In this document: positions 38,628-49,940 of the stretch, in pieces | Layout of the letters: every line of letters starts with the position of its first letter | Position numbering within the stretch: the stretch's first letter is position 1 | DNA from: Prunella strophiata | Taxonomy: Eukaryota > Chordata > Aves > Passeriformes > Prunellidae | Assembly: GCA_036583965.1 (NCBI GenBank) | Contig: JAZBQD010000034.1 | Coordinates: 5,231,222-5,295,221 of the forward strand | Reading direction: 5' to 3' | Length of the DNA stretch: 64,000 bases | The notes under the pieces: model-generated | Database searches by the model: none | The model's input: only the letters and a program-made list of their open reading frames with translations | Told to the model about the DNA's origin: nothing | Position numbers and translations under genes: made by a program

Positions 38628-38670
38628 CGGGGGCGGCGGCGCCGCGCGGGACGGACTCTGCGTTGCCCAT
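38628..38670 (-). CDS. Candidate first coding exon (MGNAES...), unidentified gene
   Basis: An ATG within a CpG island opens MGNAESVPRGAAAP and reaches, one base into the next codon, a consensus donor G|GTAAGT (38627-38622). Gly2 and Ser6 fit the N-myristoylation pattern. A G follows the ATG but position -3 is C, so context is only fair. Downstream, intron 1 would contain the 19/14-bp array. No later exon was found to the left. NEURL1/NEURL1B proteins also begin MGN and NEURL1B neighbours human DUSP1, but there the orientation is opposite and the rest of this peptide does not match. The call rests on island, ATG and donor only. Confidence 0.35.
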
Positions 38671-38902
38671 GGGCGGACGGAGCGGGGCCGGGAGGCTCAG
38701 TGCGGGGTTCGGGGGGTCATGCGGTTCAGTGCGGGGCCGGAGGCTCAGTTGCGGATCACTGCGGGTCGTGCGGGTCGCAGACGCGCCTCGGGCAGCCTCC
38801 GCGCTCTCGGCCGCGATTCGAAGCTGCCGCCCCGCCCCGCCCCGCGCCGGCACCGCCAACCGCGGCCGCGGGCGGGCGGACCGGGCGGAGCGGACCCGCA
38901 CC

Positions 38903-39012
38903 GGCACGGCTCTGACAGGCTCGGCACGGCTCTGACAGGCTCGGCACGGCTCTGACAGGCTCGGCACGGCTCTGACAGGCTCGGCACGGCTCTGACAGGC
39001 TCGGCACGGCAC
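38903..39012. repeat. 20-bp minisatellite in the CpG island
   Basis: Five identical copies of GGCACGGCTCTGACAGGCTC plus a partial sixth. It lies 230-340 bp upstream of the candidate ATG on the minus strand, so in the promoter or 5' UTR. Confidence 0.95.
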
Positions 39013-39186
39013 GGTTCGAGCCCAGCCCAGCCGTGCCGGGTCGGCTCTGCCCGCGCCCGTCCGGCCGCAGGTGCCCATCCCGCTGTCATCCCGCCGCGGG
39101 GCAATCGCAAAGGTTCCCATCCCTCTGCTCATCCTGTGCACGGAGAACAGTGGAATTAACCCAGGGGTCTCTCCACGCTCCCTGAC

Positions 39187-39210
39187 AAAAAAAAAAAAAA
39201 AAAAAAAAAA
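39187..39210. repeat. Poly-A run, 24 A
   Basis: An uninterrupted A homopolymer between the CpG-island flank and the left inverted-repeat arm. There is no upstream polyadenylation signal or retrocopy, so it is a simple repeat. Confidence 0.95.
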
Positions 39211-39425
39211 CATTATGAAAATTTAACCTGATTTGGCTTTTTTCCAGAGCATGACCCTGACACAGGAAGAGTCCAGGATAATTCAGGGGTTATTTGGGGG
39301 ATGTGATGCTTGATAACCCTTTCCCTGCTCAAGACACTGTCAAGCAATTCAGGCCAGTTTTAAATACCAGCCAACCCTCCCTGAGTGGTGTTATCCTTCT
39401 TTTATGGGGGGAAGCTGCAGGGATG
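39211..39425 (+). repeat. Left arm of a 215-bp inverted repeat
   Basis: The arm starts CATTATGAAAATTTAACC and runs to about GGGGGGAAGCTGCAGGGA. It matches the reverse complement of 43505-43722 with a few substitutions and a small indel (roughly 93 percent by eye). A run of 24 A (39187-39210) lies directly outside it. Confidence 0.93.
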
Positions 39426-40324
39426 GAGCAGAAGTGGGGTGTGTGCTTGCTGTCACCTGTCCCAGGACACAGCTGTGCCTAGGAAAGGTCAGGAGCCAAT
39501 GGCACAGGACAGGGTGAGGATTTCTTCCCTATCCCAAGCAGCGTGTGGTCCTCTCGTGCCACGGAGCTGGGAGATCTCCAGCTGGGATGAGTCCTGCTGC
39601 CTTCTGTTCCCCATTATCTCATTTACTCTTCTGTTTGGCACGGGACTGATGTGGACTTCGAAGGAAAAGCAAATTAGAAGGGTTGAAATTCCTGTTTCTA
39701 CTGTCACAGCAGCCCAGCCACCCCTGGGAATAACAGAAAGAAGGAAAATGACAGTGGGGAGGCCACCATTTGTCCCTGTGCCGGTTTCCTCCTCCACAGC
39801 TGCATCCAGAACATCATTACTGGGTGCCAGCAGCTTTGAATCGCTGAAATAGAGATGAAGACACATCCTGCCCTGAAAACCATGGACAAAATAATGGGAA
39901 CATGATGTGCAGACAAGTGTGCTCCTGCTCAGAGCCTGGGAAAGGACTGAGTCCAACAGAAAAGGAACCACTGCTGCCTTGCCAGTGCCCACAGCACACA
40001 CCAGGGTTACAGGCTGGGAGCCCGGCTGAGGAAGGGATGTGTGTGAGCAGGGGGTGACAGTGACATGTGGATACTCCTTATCCAGCTGCTAATGCACTTT
40101 TTATCTGCTCTCTGAGGTGCAAGTGCTGTGACAAGCATCATACTTGAGCGACCTTCAGAGCAGCCTCCTGAGCTGTGCTGTCCTCACACGTGGCAATTTA
40201 TTGTTCCTCATCGCCAGGTTTGGGGGCTTAGTGTGGCTTGGGTTTCTGGTAATAACCCTGAAACAACAATCCCAGTCCAGGAGGAGACTGAAGTCAGACC
40301 TCATCAGGGGCTTTAATTTCTGTG
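39426..40324. other. Single-copy spacer inside the inverted repeat
   Basis: Unique sequence between the left arm and the CR1 fragment. No exon or repeat recognised. Confidence 0.5.
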
Positions 40325-40503
40325 ACAGGGACAAGACCCAGGGAAAGGCTGGAGCTGCACCAGGGGAGGGTCAGGTTGGATTTCGGGAAAGGTTCTTCTC
40401 CCAGAAGGTGCTGGCACTGCCCAGGCTCCCCAGGGAATGGGCAGTGCCCCGAGGCTGCCAGAGCTCCAGGAGGGTTTGGACAGCACTCCAGGGATTCCCA
40501 GGG
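40325..40503 (+). mobile_element. CR1 LINE fragment cut by the 14-bp array
   Basis: Matches the 15.88-kb copy through GGTGCTGGCACTGCCCAGGC and GGACAGCACTCCAGGGATTC, then stops at CCCAGGG where the array begins. The expected CR1 tail is not found on either side of the array. Confidence 0.85.
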
Positions 40504-43478
40504 CCCTCCTGCAGAAACCCTTCTGCACAAACCCCAGTGTACAAACCCTCCTGCAGAAACCCTTCTGCACAAACCCCAGTGTACAAACCCTCCTGCAGAA
40601 ACCCTTCTGCACAAACCCCAGTGTACAAACCATCCTGCAGAAACCCTTCTGCACAAACCCCAGTGTACAAACCCTCCTGCAGAAACCCTTCTGCACAAAC
40701 CCCAGTGTACAAACCCTCCTGCAGAAACCCTTCTGCACAAACCCCAGTGTACAAAACCCTTCTACACAAACCATACTGCACAAACCCCACTGCACAAACC
40801 CTTCTACACAAACCATACTGCAAAAACCCTGCACAAACCCCAGTGTACAAAACCCTTCTACACAAACCCCATTGTACAAACCCTCCTGCAGAAACCCTTC
40901 TGCACAAACCCCAGTGTACAAACCATCCTGCAGAAACCATACTGCAAAAACCCTGCACAAACCCCAGTGTACAAACCCTCCTGCAGAAACCCTTCTGCAC
41001 AAACCCCACTGCACAAACCCTTCTACACAAACCATACTGCAAAAACCCTGCACAAACCCCAGTGTACAAACCATCCTGCAGAAACCCTTCTGCACAAACC
41101 CCAGTGTACAAAACCCTTCTACACAAACCATACTGCAAAAACCCTGCACAAACCCCAGTGTACAAACCATCCTGCAGAAACCCTTCTGCACAAACCCCAC
41201 TGCACAAACCCCAGTGTACAAACCCTCCTGCAGAAACCCTTCTGCACAAACCCCAGTGTACAAACCATCCTGCAGAAACCCTTCTGCACAAACCCCAGTG
41301 TACAAACCCTCCTGCAGAAACCCTTCTGCACAAACCCCAGTGTACAAACCCTCCTGCAGAAACCCTTCTGCACAAACCCCAGTGTACAAAACCCTTCTAC
41401 ACAAACCATACTGCAAAAACCCTGCACAAACCCCAGTGCACAAATCCTTCTACACAAACCATACTGCAAAAACCCTGCACAAACCCCAGTGTACAAACCC
41501 TCCTGCAGAAACCCTTCTGCACAAACCCCAGTGTACAAACCATCCTGCAGAAACCATACTGCAAAAACCCTGCACAAACCCCAGTGTACAAACCCTCCTG
41601 CAGAAACCCTTCTGCACAAACCCCAGTGTACAAACCCTCCTGCAGAAACCCTTCTGCACAAACCCCAGTGTACAAACCATCCTGCAGAAACCCTTCTGCA
41701 GAAACCCCAGTGTACAAACCATCCTGCAGAAACCCTTCTGCACAAACCCCAGTGTACAAAACCCTTCTACACAAACCATACTGCAAAAACCCTGCACAAA
41801 CCCCAGTGTACAAACCATCCTGCAGAAACCCTTCTGCACAAACCCCAGTGTACAAACCCTCCTGCAGAAACCCTTCTGCACAAACCCCACTGCACAAACC
41901 CCAGTGTACAAACCATCCTGCAGAAACCCTTCTGCACAAACCCCAGTGTACAAACCATCCTGCAGAAACCCCAGTGTACAAACCATTCTGCACAAACCCC
42001 AGTGTACAAACCATCCTGCAGAAACCATACTGCAAAAACCCTGCACAAACCCCATTGCACAAACCCTTCTACACAAACCCCATTGTACAAACCCTCCTGC
42101 AGAAACCCTTCTGCACAAACCCCAGTGTACAAACCCTCCTGCAGAAACCCTTCTGCACAAACCCCAGTGTACAAACCATCCTGCAGAAACCCTTCTGCAC
42201 AAACCCCAGTGTACAAACCATCCTGCACAAACCCCAGTGCACAAACCCTTCTACACAAACCCCAGTGTACAAACCATCCTGCAGAAACCATACTGCAAAA
42301 ACCCTGCACAAACCCCATTGTACAAACCCTTCTACACAAACCATACTGCACAAACCCCACTGCACAAACCCTTCTACACAAACCCCAGTGTACAAACCTC
42401 CTGCAGAAACCATACTGCAAAAACCCTGCACAAACCCCAGTGTACAAACCCTCCTGCAGAAACCCTTCTGCACAAACCCCACTGCACAAACCCTTCTACA
42501 CAAACCCCATTGTACAAACCCTTCTACACAAACCATACTGCAAAAACCCTGCACAAACCCCAGTGTACAAACCATCCTGCAGAAACCCTTCTGCACAAAC
42601 CCCAGTGTACAAACCCTCCTGCAGAAACCCTTCTGCACAAACCCCAGTGTACAAACCCTCCTGCAGAAACCCTTCTGCACAAACCCCAGTGTACAAACCC
42701 TCCTGCAGAAACCCTTCTGCACAAACCCCACTGCACAAACCTTTCTACACAAACCCCATTGTACAAACCCTTCTACACAAACCATACTGCACAAACCCCA
42801 CTGCACAAACCCCACTGCACAAACCCTTCTACACAAACCCCATTGTACAAACCCTTCTACACAAACCCCATTGTAAAAACCTTCCACACAAACCATACTG
42901 CAAAAACCCTTCTGCATAAACCCCACTGCACAACCCCTTCTACACAAACCCCATTGTACAAACCATACTGCACAGACCCTGCTGCACAAACCCTGCTCTA
43001 CAAACCACACTGCACAAACCACAGTGTACAAACCCTCCTGCAGAAACCCTTCTGCATAAACCCCACTGCACAAACCCCAGTGCACAAATCCTTCTACACA
43101 AACCATACTGCACAAATCCTTCTACACAAACCATACTGCACAAACCCCACTGCACAAACCCTGCTGTACAAACCCTCCTGCCCAAACCATACTGCACAAA
43201 ACCCCACTGCACATACCCTTCCACACAAACCCCCATTGTACAAACCCTCCTGCAGAAACCCTTCTGCACAAACCCCACTGCACAAACCCTTCAGCACAAA
43301 CCTCCCTGTACAAACCCTTCTACACAAACTCTGCTTTACAAATCCTCCTGCCCAAACCATACTGCAAAAACCCTGCACAGACCCCACTGTACAAACCCTT
43401 CTGCACAAACCATACTGCAAAAACCATGCACAGACCCCACTGTACAAACCCCTCTGCACAAACCCCCCTGTCCAAACT
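40504..43478. repeat. Hierarchical 14-bp minisatellite
   Basis: About 210 monomers of 14 bp in several sequence classes, for example ACCCTCCTGCAGAA, ACCCTTCTGCACAA, ACCCCAGTGTACAA, ACCCTTCTACACAA, ACCATACTGCACAA and ACCCCATTGTACAA, plus an 11-bp form ACCCTGCACAA. The first three recur as a 42-bp trimer, so there is a higher-order structure. The right end (after 42,900) is more degenerate. Open frames across it come from the 42-bp period and are not genes. Confidence 0.97.
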
Positions 43479-43504
43479 CAGCTGTTGGCAAATCCCTTTA
43501 ATCC

Positions 43505-43722
43505 CTCCCTGCATCTTCCCCCCATAAAATAAGGACAACACTTCTCAGGGAGGGTTGGATGGTTGGTATTTAAAACTGGCCTGAATTGTTTGACAGTGTC
43601 TTGAGCAGGGAAAGGGTTATCAAGCATCATATCCCCCAAATAATCCCTGAATTATCCTGGACTCTTCCTGTGTCAGGGTCATGCTCTGGAAAAAAGCCAA
43701 ATCAGGTTAAATTTTCATAATG
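43505..43722 (-). repeat. Right arm of a 215-bp inverted repeat
   Basis: This is the reverse complement of 39211-39425. Outside it, in the arm's own orientation, is GTGGAAAAACC in place of the 24-A run of the left side. The arms are separated by 4,079 bp holding the CR1 piece and the 14-bp array. Confidence 0.93.
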
Positions 43723-45217
43723 GTTTTTCCACAGTTGAAATATCCCAGGGAGCACAGATTTCCCAAGGAGATTTGGAGCCAAAATGCATTGATCCTGACA
43801 TGAAGAAAGGCTGTTTTATTCCAGGCAATCTGGCTGGCAATGACCATAGTAATGATTTTTTAAAATCACAAACATCTGTCTCTGCTGAGAACTGAGCTGA
43901 GCTTCACCCACTCACTCCATGCCAAGACCACCAAGAATCTGTCAGGCAGGACTAACCCTCAACATGTGTTATTGGCCTGGAACCAAAACCCTTCAGCAAA
44001 GAGAGGTTTAACTCCCTTAAACTCCCCCCTCAGCTCTAGGGACAGAGGGTTTGTGGCTGGCACAGCAGCATGGGGCAGCTTTCCCAGAAGAAATGGGGAG
44101 GAAGATGCTGGTTTGCATTCCTCTCCTCTCCCTTGCTCTGGAATAACCCAAAACATGGAGCACACAGAAATGAGAGCAGCCCCTGCAGAGGCAGAGCCCT
44201 GGTGAGACTGCCCAGGGCACATCTGGGCCCTGGCAGGGGCTTCTGGAGATGCCCTCAACATTCCCTGTCCCCTTGTGCTGCCAGAAAGGTGCAGGAGACT
44301 CCCTGCATGGAGCAGTGAGGAGCAGCAAGGATCAAATCCTTGCTAACACAGTGATATTTTTACTTCTGTCAGTCTGATCCTCAAAAAAATCATCTTTTCC
44401 TTCCCAAAGCTCTGCTAAATGCACTAAGAGCAATAACAATCAGCTGCTTTTGTAGTTTTATCAGCAGATCTCAAAGCATTTCACAAGCCTCAGTGCCCAA
44501 ACTGGAGGGAGCCCAGTCCTCAGGGAAGAGGAGGAATAATCATCACAGTGGCTCAGAGGCTGTCCTGGCACAGCCCCCCACATTTCCCAGTGCTCAGACT
44601 GGGTTTGTATCCCACCTTTAGGGTATGTCCCTGCCCAGGGCAAGGGCCTGGAACTGGATGGTTTTTAAAGCCCATTCCAGCCCAAACCACCCCATGATTC
44701 TATGATTTCACCCCAAATTTGATGCTCTGAGTGCCTCCCCCTCCACTCTGATGATGCTACTGAAGAGCAAAGAGTTCCATTTTAGTCACTTCACATTTTT
44801 TAGTGCACAGCTCCATTAAGGGCCACTTGGAAAATAACAAAACTTTGTTCTTTCTGTGAAGAACAGCTGAGTGATGTGACAGATCAGCACAGCTGATTCA
44901 AGTGAGGCTCCCTCCAGCATCACTTGAATCCTGACCTTGCATGACTTTGCCAGGCAATGTTCTTCCCCTACTTTTCCAGCATTTTCTCTCTCTGTAAAAA
45001 GCAGATAACAACACTGAACTCTCCCCTCGGGATGCTGAGGGAATCAAACAGGCAAATATTGATAAGGAAATTAGTGCTCTGAAAACACACCTGGAAGGAC
45101 TGGGCAGCTCAATTGCATCATCACTGTTCTCATTAGAGACAATATAATAAATGATGGATCCCCTCGTGCTGGCTCTGCAGAGACACAATCAATGCCTCTA
45201 CTTTGAATTTTTTCAGA
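43723..45217. other. Intergenic, no gene seen
   Basis: Contains the short CR1 end at 44.6 kb and otherwise unique sequence. Confidence 0.5.
44622..44706 (+). mobile_element. CR1 LINE short 3' end, sense
   Basis: GGTATGTCCCTGCCCAGGG, GAACTGGATGGTTTTTAAAG and CCCCATGATTCTATGATTTC show the CR1 terminus with its octamer-like repeats. Confidence 0.85.
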
Positions 45218-45470
45218 ACCACAGAATCATTGAGGTGGGAATAGACTTCTAAGATTATTGAGTCCAAGCTGATGTGGTGATCCCCAAGGTGATCCCCACC
45301 TTGTCCCCAGTCCAGAGTGCCACCTCCAGCCCTTCCTGGGACACTCCAGGGATGGGCATCCAAACCTCCCTGGGCAGTTCCAGTGCCTGAGCATCCTTTC
45401 CATGGAGAAATTCCTGCTGATGCCCACCCTGAGCTGCCTTGTCCCTGTTCCCTGGAGCGGAACCCGACTC
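45218..45470 (-). mobile_element. CR1 LINE fragment, antisense
   Basis: CACAGAATCATTGAGGTGGG, CCTCCCTGGGCAGTTCCAGT and AATTCCTGCTGATGCCCACC read as reverse-complement CR1, the same subfamily as the copies at 49.7 and 51.5 kb. Confidence 0.83.
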
Positions 45471-48400
45471 CCAGCTGCTGGCTCCTGTTCAGCCGCTGTC
45501 TGCAGCAGCCCCAGGTTCTTTCCGCAGGGTTTCCAGCCGCTCTCCTCCCCGGCAGCACCGCTGCAGGAATCCCCCGCTAGAGGGGAGCTTCTCCCCGCGA
45601 ACAGCCCGGGCAGCGGCGCATCCTCCGCTGCGAGCGGGACTTGCAAGGCTCGATTTTCACAAAAAGAGGTCCTGGTTCTCTTCTCTTCAGACAAGAGAAG
45701 TTTTTCTCCCGGTTTAGCTCGCGGGGAGGGGTTTGTGGCGAGTTCTGGTGGTTCCACGCACGCCCCCAGCCCTGCTGGTCCTCCCAGTTCATCTCCGGAG
45801 GGGAGTCTCGATGCTCTGGCTGCACGAAAACGATGGCAAGGCAGCCAGCAGCAGCTGGAAAAGGGTGACATCCTTCCAGCGAGCTTCTCCAGGATCCTTC
45901 CCAGACGAAGCTGAACGCTTTGATGTCATTAAAGTGTTTTGTAAGATGTCGAAAACTCCAAACTCCGGGGAAGGTTTCGATTTTGGAGAAGCTCTCCGGG
46001 GTGACCGCTGACCCTGCAGAGGGAGGGATGCTGTGCGCACATCCCTCACCTGCTGCCTCCTGTGACCGACCTTCCCCGGGACAGGAGAGGGCAGGGAGGG
46101 CACAGAGCCCCTGCGGAGGCCACAGCAGACCTGTCAGACACACCTAAATGTCACCCGAGAAGGGCACGGGAAACCAAAAGAAAAAGCAACCCCTCATGTC
46201 TGTAGCGTCAGATGAAATGAGATCACTGGCAGTTCCCCACGCTGCTCCCAGATTTGTCCCCAGAGCAAATCTGGAGCCATCGCAGCCTGGCCCAGCCCAG
46301 CAGAGGGCACAGACACACGGACAGACACACAGAACTCGAATTACAGACGCCGTTAATGAAGTGGTACCCGACACCTCCCAAGCACAGCTCCGGGATTTAT
46401 TGGGCTGAGCACCACGGGTGATGTTTCCATGTCCCTTTTCACCCTAGAGCTGCTTCAAGGCTGGACATGCCCATCCTGGCCTGGGAATTTTGTGTGAGGT
46501 GGATGCACAGACACTGCCCTGAGGGCTCTGTGCACTCCCTGCAGCCTGTCCACAGCAAAAAACACTCCTTGGACCATTCACCCCATTCCCTCATCCACAA
46601 AAACCTATCTGGGACCTCCTCCACAGCCCCACTATTGTGGCCTCACAACATCCAGGAATTCACAGATGAGTGTCCCAGTTCCTTAAACTCAGCCTGGAAA
46701 AAGATTTCTGTGTGAGAAAACAGATCCTTCCAGAGAACACAATGAGCAAGGTAGCCTTATTTAAACTCCTGGCAGCTATTTATTTACTCATTTTGCCACA
46801 GCTATTTTAGAGGTTGTCATATGAGATGGAAACTAAAAAAAAAAACCAAAAAAACTTCTGGCTAATGTGTCAGCAAAGCTGGACAAGATGAATCTCTCTG
46901 ATTGTGACTCTCATTACCACAAGTTAAATCACACTTAAGGAAGTTCTCAACTACTTTTCTACCAGACTGAAAATCCAGGTGTGCCATTTTCTCATCGTAG
47001 CTAGGAAATGTTGTTTGTTACACAAGATCCATCCCTCAGTGCCATGGAAGAGTGGGTGGTGCTGCAGGTTTCAGGGCTAAGAGTCAGCAACAGCTTGAAA
47101 TGGAGCTGGAAGTCCAGATGTGTGAGGTGTCTGAGGGCAGCTTCTGCTTTGGCTTAGCATGAGTCACTCCATCACTCCCAGAAGTCACAGGATTTAGTGG
47201 ACTCTCCTTTCAAATGGAAACAAATGGTGGAAAATGTGCTGAGGAATATTTCAGAGTGAGTGGAAGCTGATAAAAGCACTGACATTTGGTGCCTGGGGCC
47301 TGGCAGGGTTACTCAAGCAACCTGAGCCTGACTTCTTTCCGCTTCCATCCCTCTCTCTCCTTCATTGACTGCTGGGTGATTTTTAACAGGTTGCTCCATG
47401 ACTCAGTCCTCTCTGCTTTTTGCTGGACACTCAGCTCCTTGATAAGGCACAGCAGGTTCTGCAGCAGATGTGACTTTGGTGTGAATAAGGCTGAGCTCAC
47501 CGGCACCGCCGCTGACGCAACGTCTCCCGGGGTGCCATCGAGTGACACCGTGCTCACTGCCACACCAGGCACTGCCCTGGTCACCCAGCACCACCCTCCT
47601 GGCACTCCTTCACACCAGCACACCCCCTCAGGTGGCAGGATTTTGGTTGAAAAGAGCCACCTGGGTTGGTTTTCCTAACAGGCTCCAGATGGCAGCTTGA
47701 CGTCCCATCACGCTCTGGAGGTGCAGGCCAGTGAGTCACAACCTGATTTTCTCCTCCCTGGCTCTCTCTGCATCCAGGATTTCACTGGGAAAGCCTTGAG
47801 TGGTCCAAGCTGTTTCCCAGAGCCCTGGGAACACAGAGCTCCAAGAGCCCTTCAGTGACAAAAGTGACACAGCTGGGACAAACCTCCCCCAGCGCTGAGG
47901 ACGGGGCATTGCTTTACCCAGAAAATGCCAGAAAAGTCCAGAAAAAAGATCAAGCAGCAAATAAAATCAGCACTGTGGGCTACACATAACCTGCCAAGAG
48001 CTCCTGGGTGTGGGAAGGGGAAGTGCTGGAGGTGGCATGACCGAGGGATGTGGGAGGAGGCACAGAAGGAAAGCTGATCCATCCTCCTGCTTTGCTCTGC
48101 TTCAAAATAGGAGACCTGGCAGTGCCAGGGGAGGCTCTGCATGCCCAGTCAGCCCAGGAGGACTCAGCTGTGTCTGCAGCACTCAGCAAGCCTCAGAATG
48201 CATGGCCAGGAGGGTCAGGAGAGCTCAGTTGTGCAAGCACCTTCTTAAAGGACTGCCTGGTTTTTTTGTTTTTTTTTTTTTTATTACTAATTATGAGAGC
48301 ATTGACCTCAGCTCCTGCTGCTTGGCCAGTCCTGGAGCTGCCTCAGGGCTGCCTTCAGCTCCCTCCCTGGCCACAGTGTTCCCACCCACAGCAAAATCCA

Positions 48401-48867
48401 GGGTGAGGGACCCCTGACCCACTGCAGCCCCTCTCCACCTCCTGTTGTCCTCTGCCACCCAAAACTCTGCTCAGGTTCCTCCCAGAAGCTGTACAGAGGA
48501 TGGGCAGCTGCCCTGTGCCAAGCCTGCACGTAGGCAGGGACCTGTCCTCCAGTTCTGATCCCAGTTTCCTTGCTCTGGGAGGGGCACTGGTACCACTGGG
48601 CTGGCAGAGGTGCCAGGCAATGTCCTGCCCAGGGAGGGTTGGGGGTTAGGAGGGTGGTGCCCACTCACACAAGGACTTTCTCCTACAGATGTGGGTCAGA
48701 GTCCCCTCCTGAGCTGCCTCAGGCCAGGATTTGATCAGGATCCCAGGCACAGACACCCAGCTGGGCCCACTGCAGAGACAGATGTGACACAGATGGGGGT
48801 TCACATTTCCCTGGAGCTCCCTACAGCCTTTCCCCTTCTTCTGAAGTGAATTCCAGGACTCACAACC
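45471..48867. other. Intergenic, GC-rich patch at 45.5-46.1 kb
   Basis: 45,480-45,800 has raised GC and CpG but no recognisable exon. A T-rich simple tract lies at 48,258-48,283. No gene can be supported. Confidence 0.45.
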
Positions 48868-48985
48868 CCTTCAAGGCCAGGTTGGCTGGAATCTGAGCCA
48901 GCTGGTCTAGTGAATCCCCTGTCTGTGGCAGGGGGGTGGGAATGGGGTGATCTTTAAGGTCCCTTCCACCCCAAACATTCTGTGG
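48868..48985 (+). mobile_element. CR1 LINE short 3' fragment, sense
   Basis: AAGGCCAGGTTGGCTGG, GATCTTTAAGGTCCCTTCC and CCAAACATTCTGTGGC are CR1 tail sequence. Confidence 0.85.
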
Positions 48986-49679
48986 CTGTGACCCCTCAGT
49001 CCTGGGGGGACAGCAGAGCTGTGCCCAGAGGCTCCAGGCTGTGCCCAGGTGCAGAGAACAGGTCAGAGCTGGCAGGGAGGAGGCAGAGCAGGACAGGCAG
49101 CAGTGAGGCTCCTGCCCTGCCTGCACAGCAGGTTCAGGGGCCAGCAGGGCTCCCCACCAGCCCAGCCCTGCCCTGCCTCAACACTCCCTGATTGTAGGGG
49201 TGGGATTTCTCAGAGCATCCAGAATAACCCTTTCACAGGCCCTCATCCATTTCCTGGAAGCTTTGCCTTTTTTTTTTTTTCTGTGCTGAGGAGGCCAGGC
49301 AAGCCTGAAGAACCCGTTTGGTTTTGTTTCATGTTGATTTTGTGTGATTTTCCCCCACGCCGCTGTGCTGTTGCTATGTTTGTGGTGGTTAAGCACAGCA
49401 CAGCTCCAGTGCCAGCACTGACGTGAACCCTGCAGGTCTGGAAGGAGTCAAACCAGCCCCAGAGCACTGCAGGGACACCATGGGGCCACCCCTGCCCCAC
49501 AGCCCCCTCCCCACACCCCCAGAGAGCCCCACAGGGGAGAAACAAAGAGATTTCAAATGAGTCAAAATTTCAGGGAAGACTGTGGCCAGCAGTGACACCA
49601 AACCAGCTGGAGTTCAGCTCAAAAAGCTCCCAAGTGGATTTTTGGACCCTCCAAACTGAGGTTGGGATAAGGTGAGTGC
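48986..49679. other. Intergenic, nothing recognised
   Basis: Unique sequence between two CR1 fragments, with a T-run at 49,268-49,281. Confidence 0.5.
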
Positions 49680-49940
49680 AGCAAGGTGGGGGTTTGGTCT
49701 CTTCTCCCAGGGAACAGGGACAGGAGGAGAGGGAACAGCCTCAGGCTGGGCCAGGGCAGGCTCAGGGTGGGCATCAGCAGGAATTTCCCCATGGAAAGGG
49801 GGCTCAGGCACTGGAACTGCCCAGGGAGGTTTGGATCCCCATCCCTGGAGGTGGCACTGAGTGCTCTGTGCTGGGGACAAGGTGGGGATCACAGCTTGGA
49901 CTTGGAGCTCTCTTCCAACCTAAAAGATTCTGGAATTCTC
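49680..49940 (+). mobile_element. CR1 LINE 3' fragment, sense
   Basis: GGTCTCTTCTCCCAGGGAAC, GGCATCAGCAGGAATTTCCC, GGAACTGCCCAGGGAGG and AGATTCTGGAATTCTCTG give the CR1 3' end in sense orientation. Confidence 0.88.

Larger units (their letters stand above)
38600..39120 (-). promoter_or_regulatory. CpG island with GC boxes
   Basis: GC-rich, CpG-dense sequence with a run of Sp1-like CCGCCC/CCCGCC motifs at 38826-38846. It surrounds the MGNAES exon and merges on its left with the CpG-dense array. Probably an active promoter for minus-strand transcription; a bidirectional promoter is possible. Confidence 0.65.

Noticed and set aside
39187..39210. Poly-A run as the 3' end of a retrocopy or mRNA
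   Set aside because: No upstream AATAAA, coding remnant or target-site duplication was seen; the other inverted-repeat arm has only a short A stretch at the same point.
35273..39213. Giant open frames on both strands encoding arginine-rich repeats
   Set aside because: A strand without T has no stop codon in any of six frames. The open frames follow from composition alone.
40144..43541. Several long cysteine- or proline-rich frames over the 14-bp array
   Set aside because: The array has a 42-bp period divisible by three. The frames are periodic shadows with no family similarity.
39211..43722. Inverted repeat as terminal repeats of a DNA transposon
   Set aside because: No transposase remnant and no clear target-site duplication. 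The interior is CR1 plus a local array. Kept only as an unexplained inverted duplication.
45227..45871. 214-codon minus-strand frame in a GC-rich patch
   Set aside because: Its C-terminal part lies in an antisense CR1 fragment and the rest matches no family I recognise.
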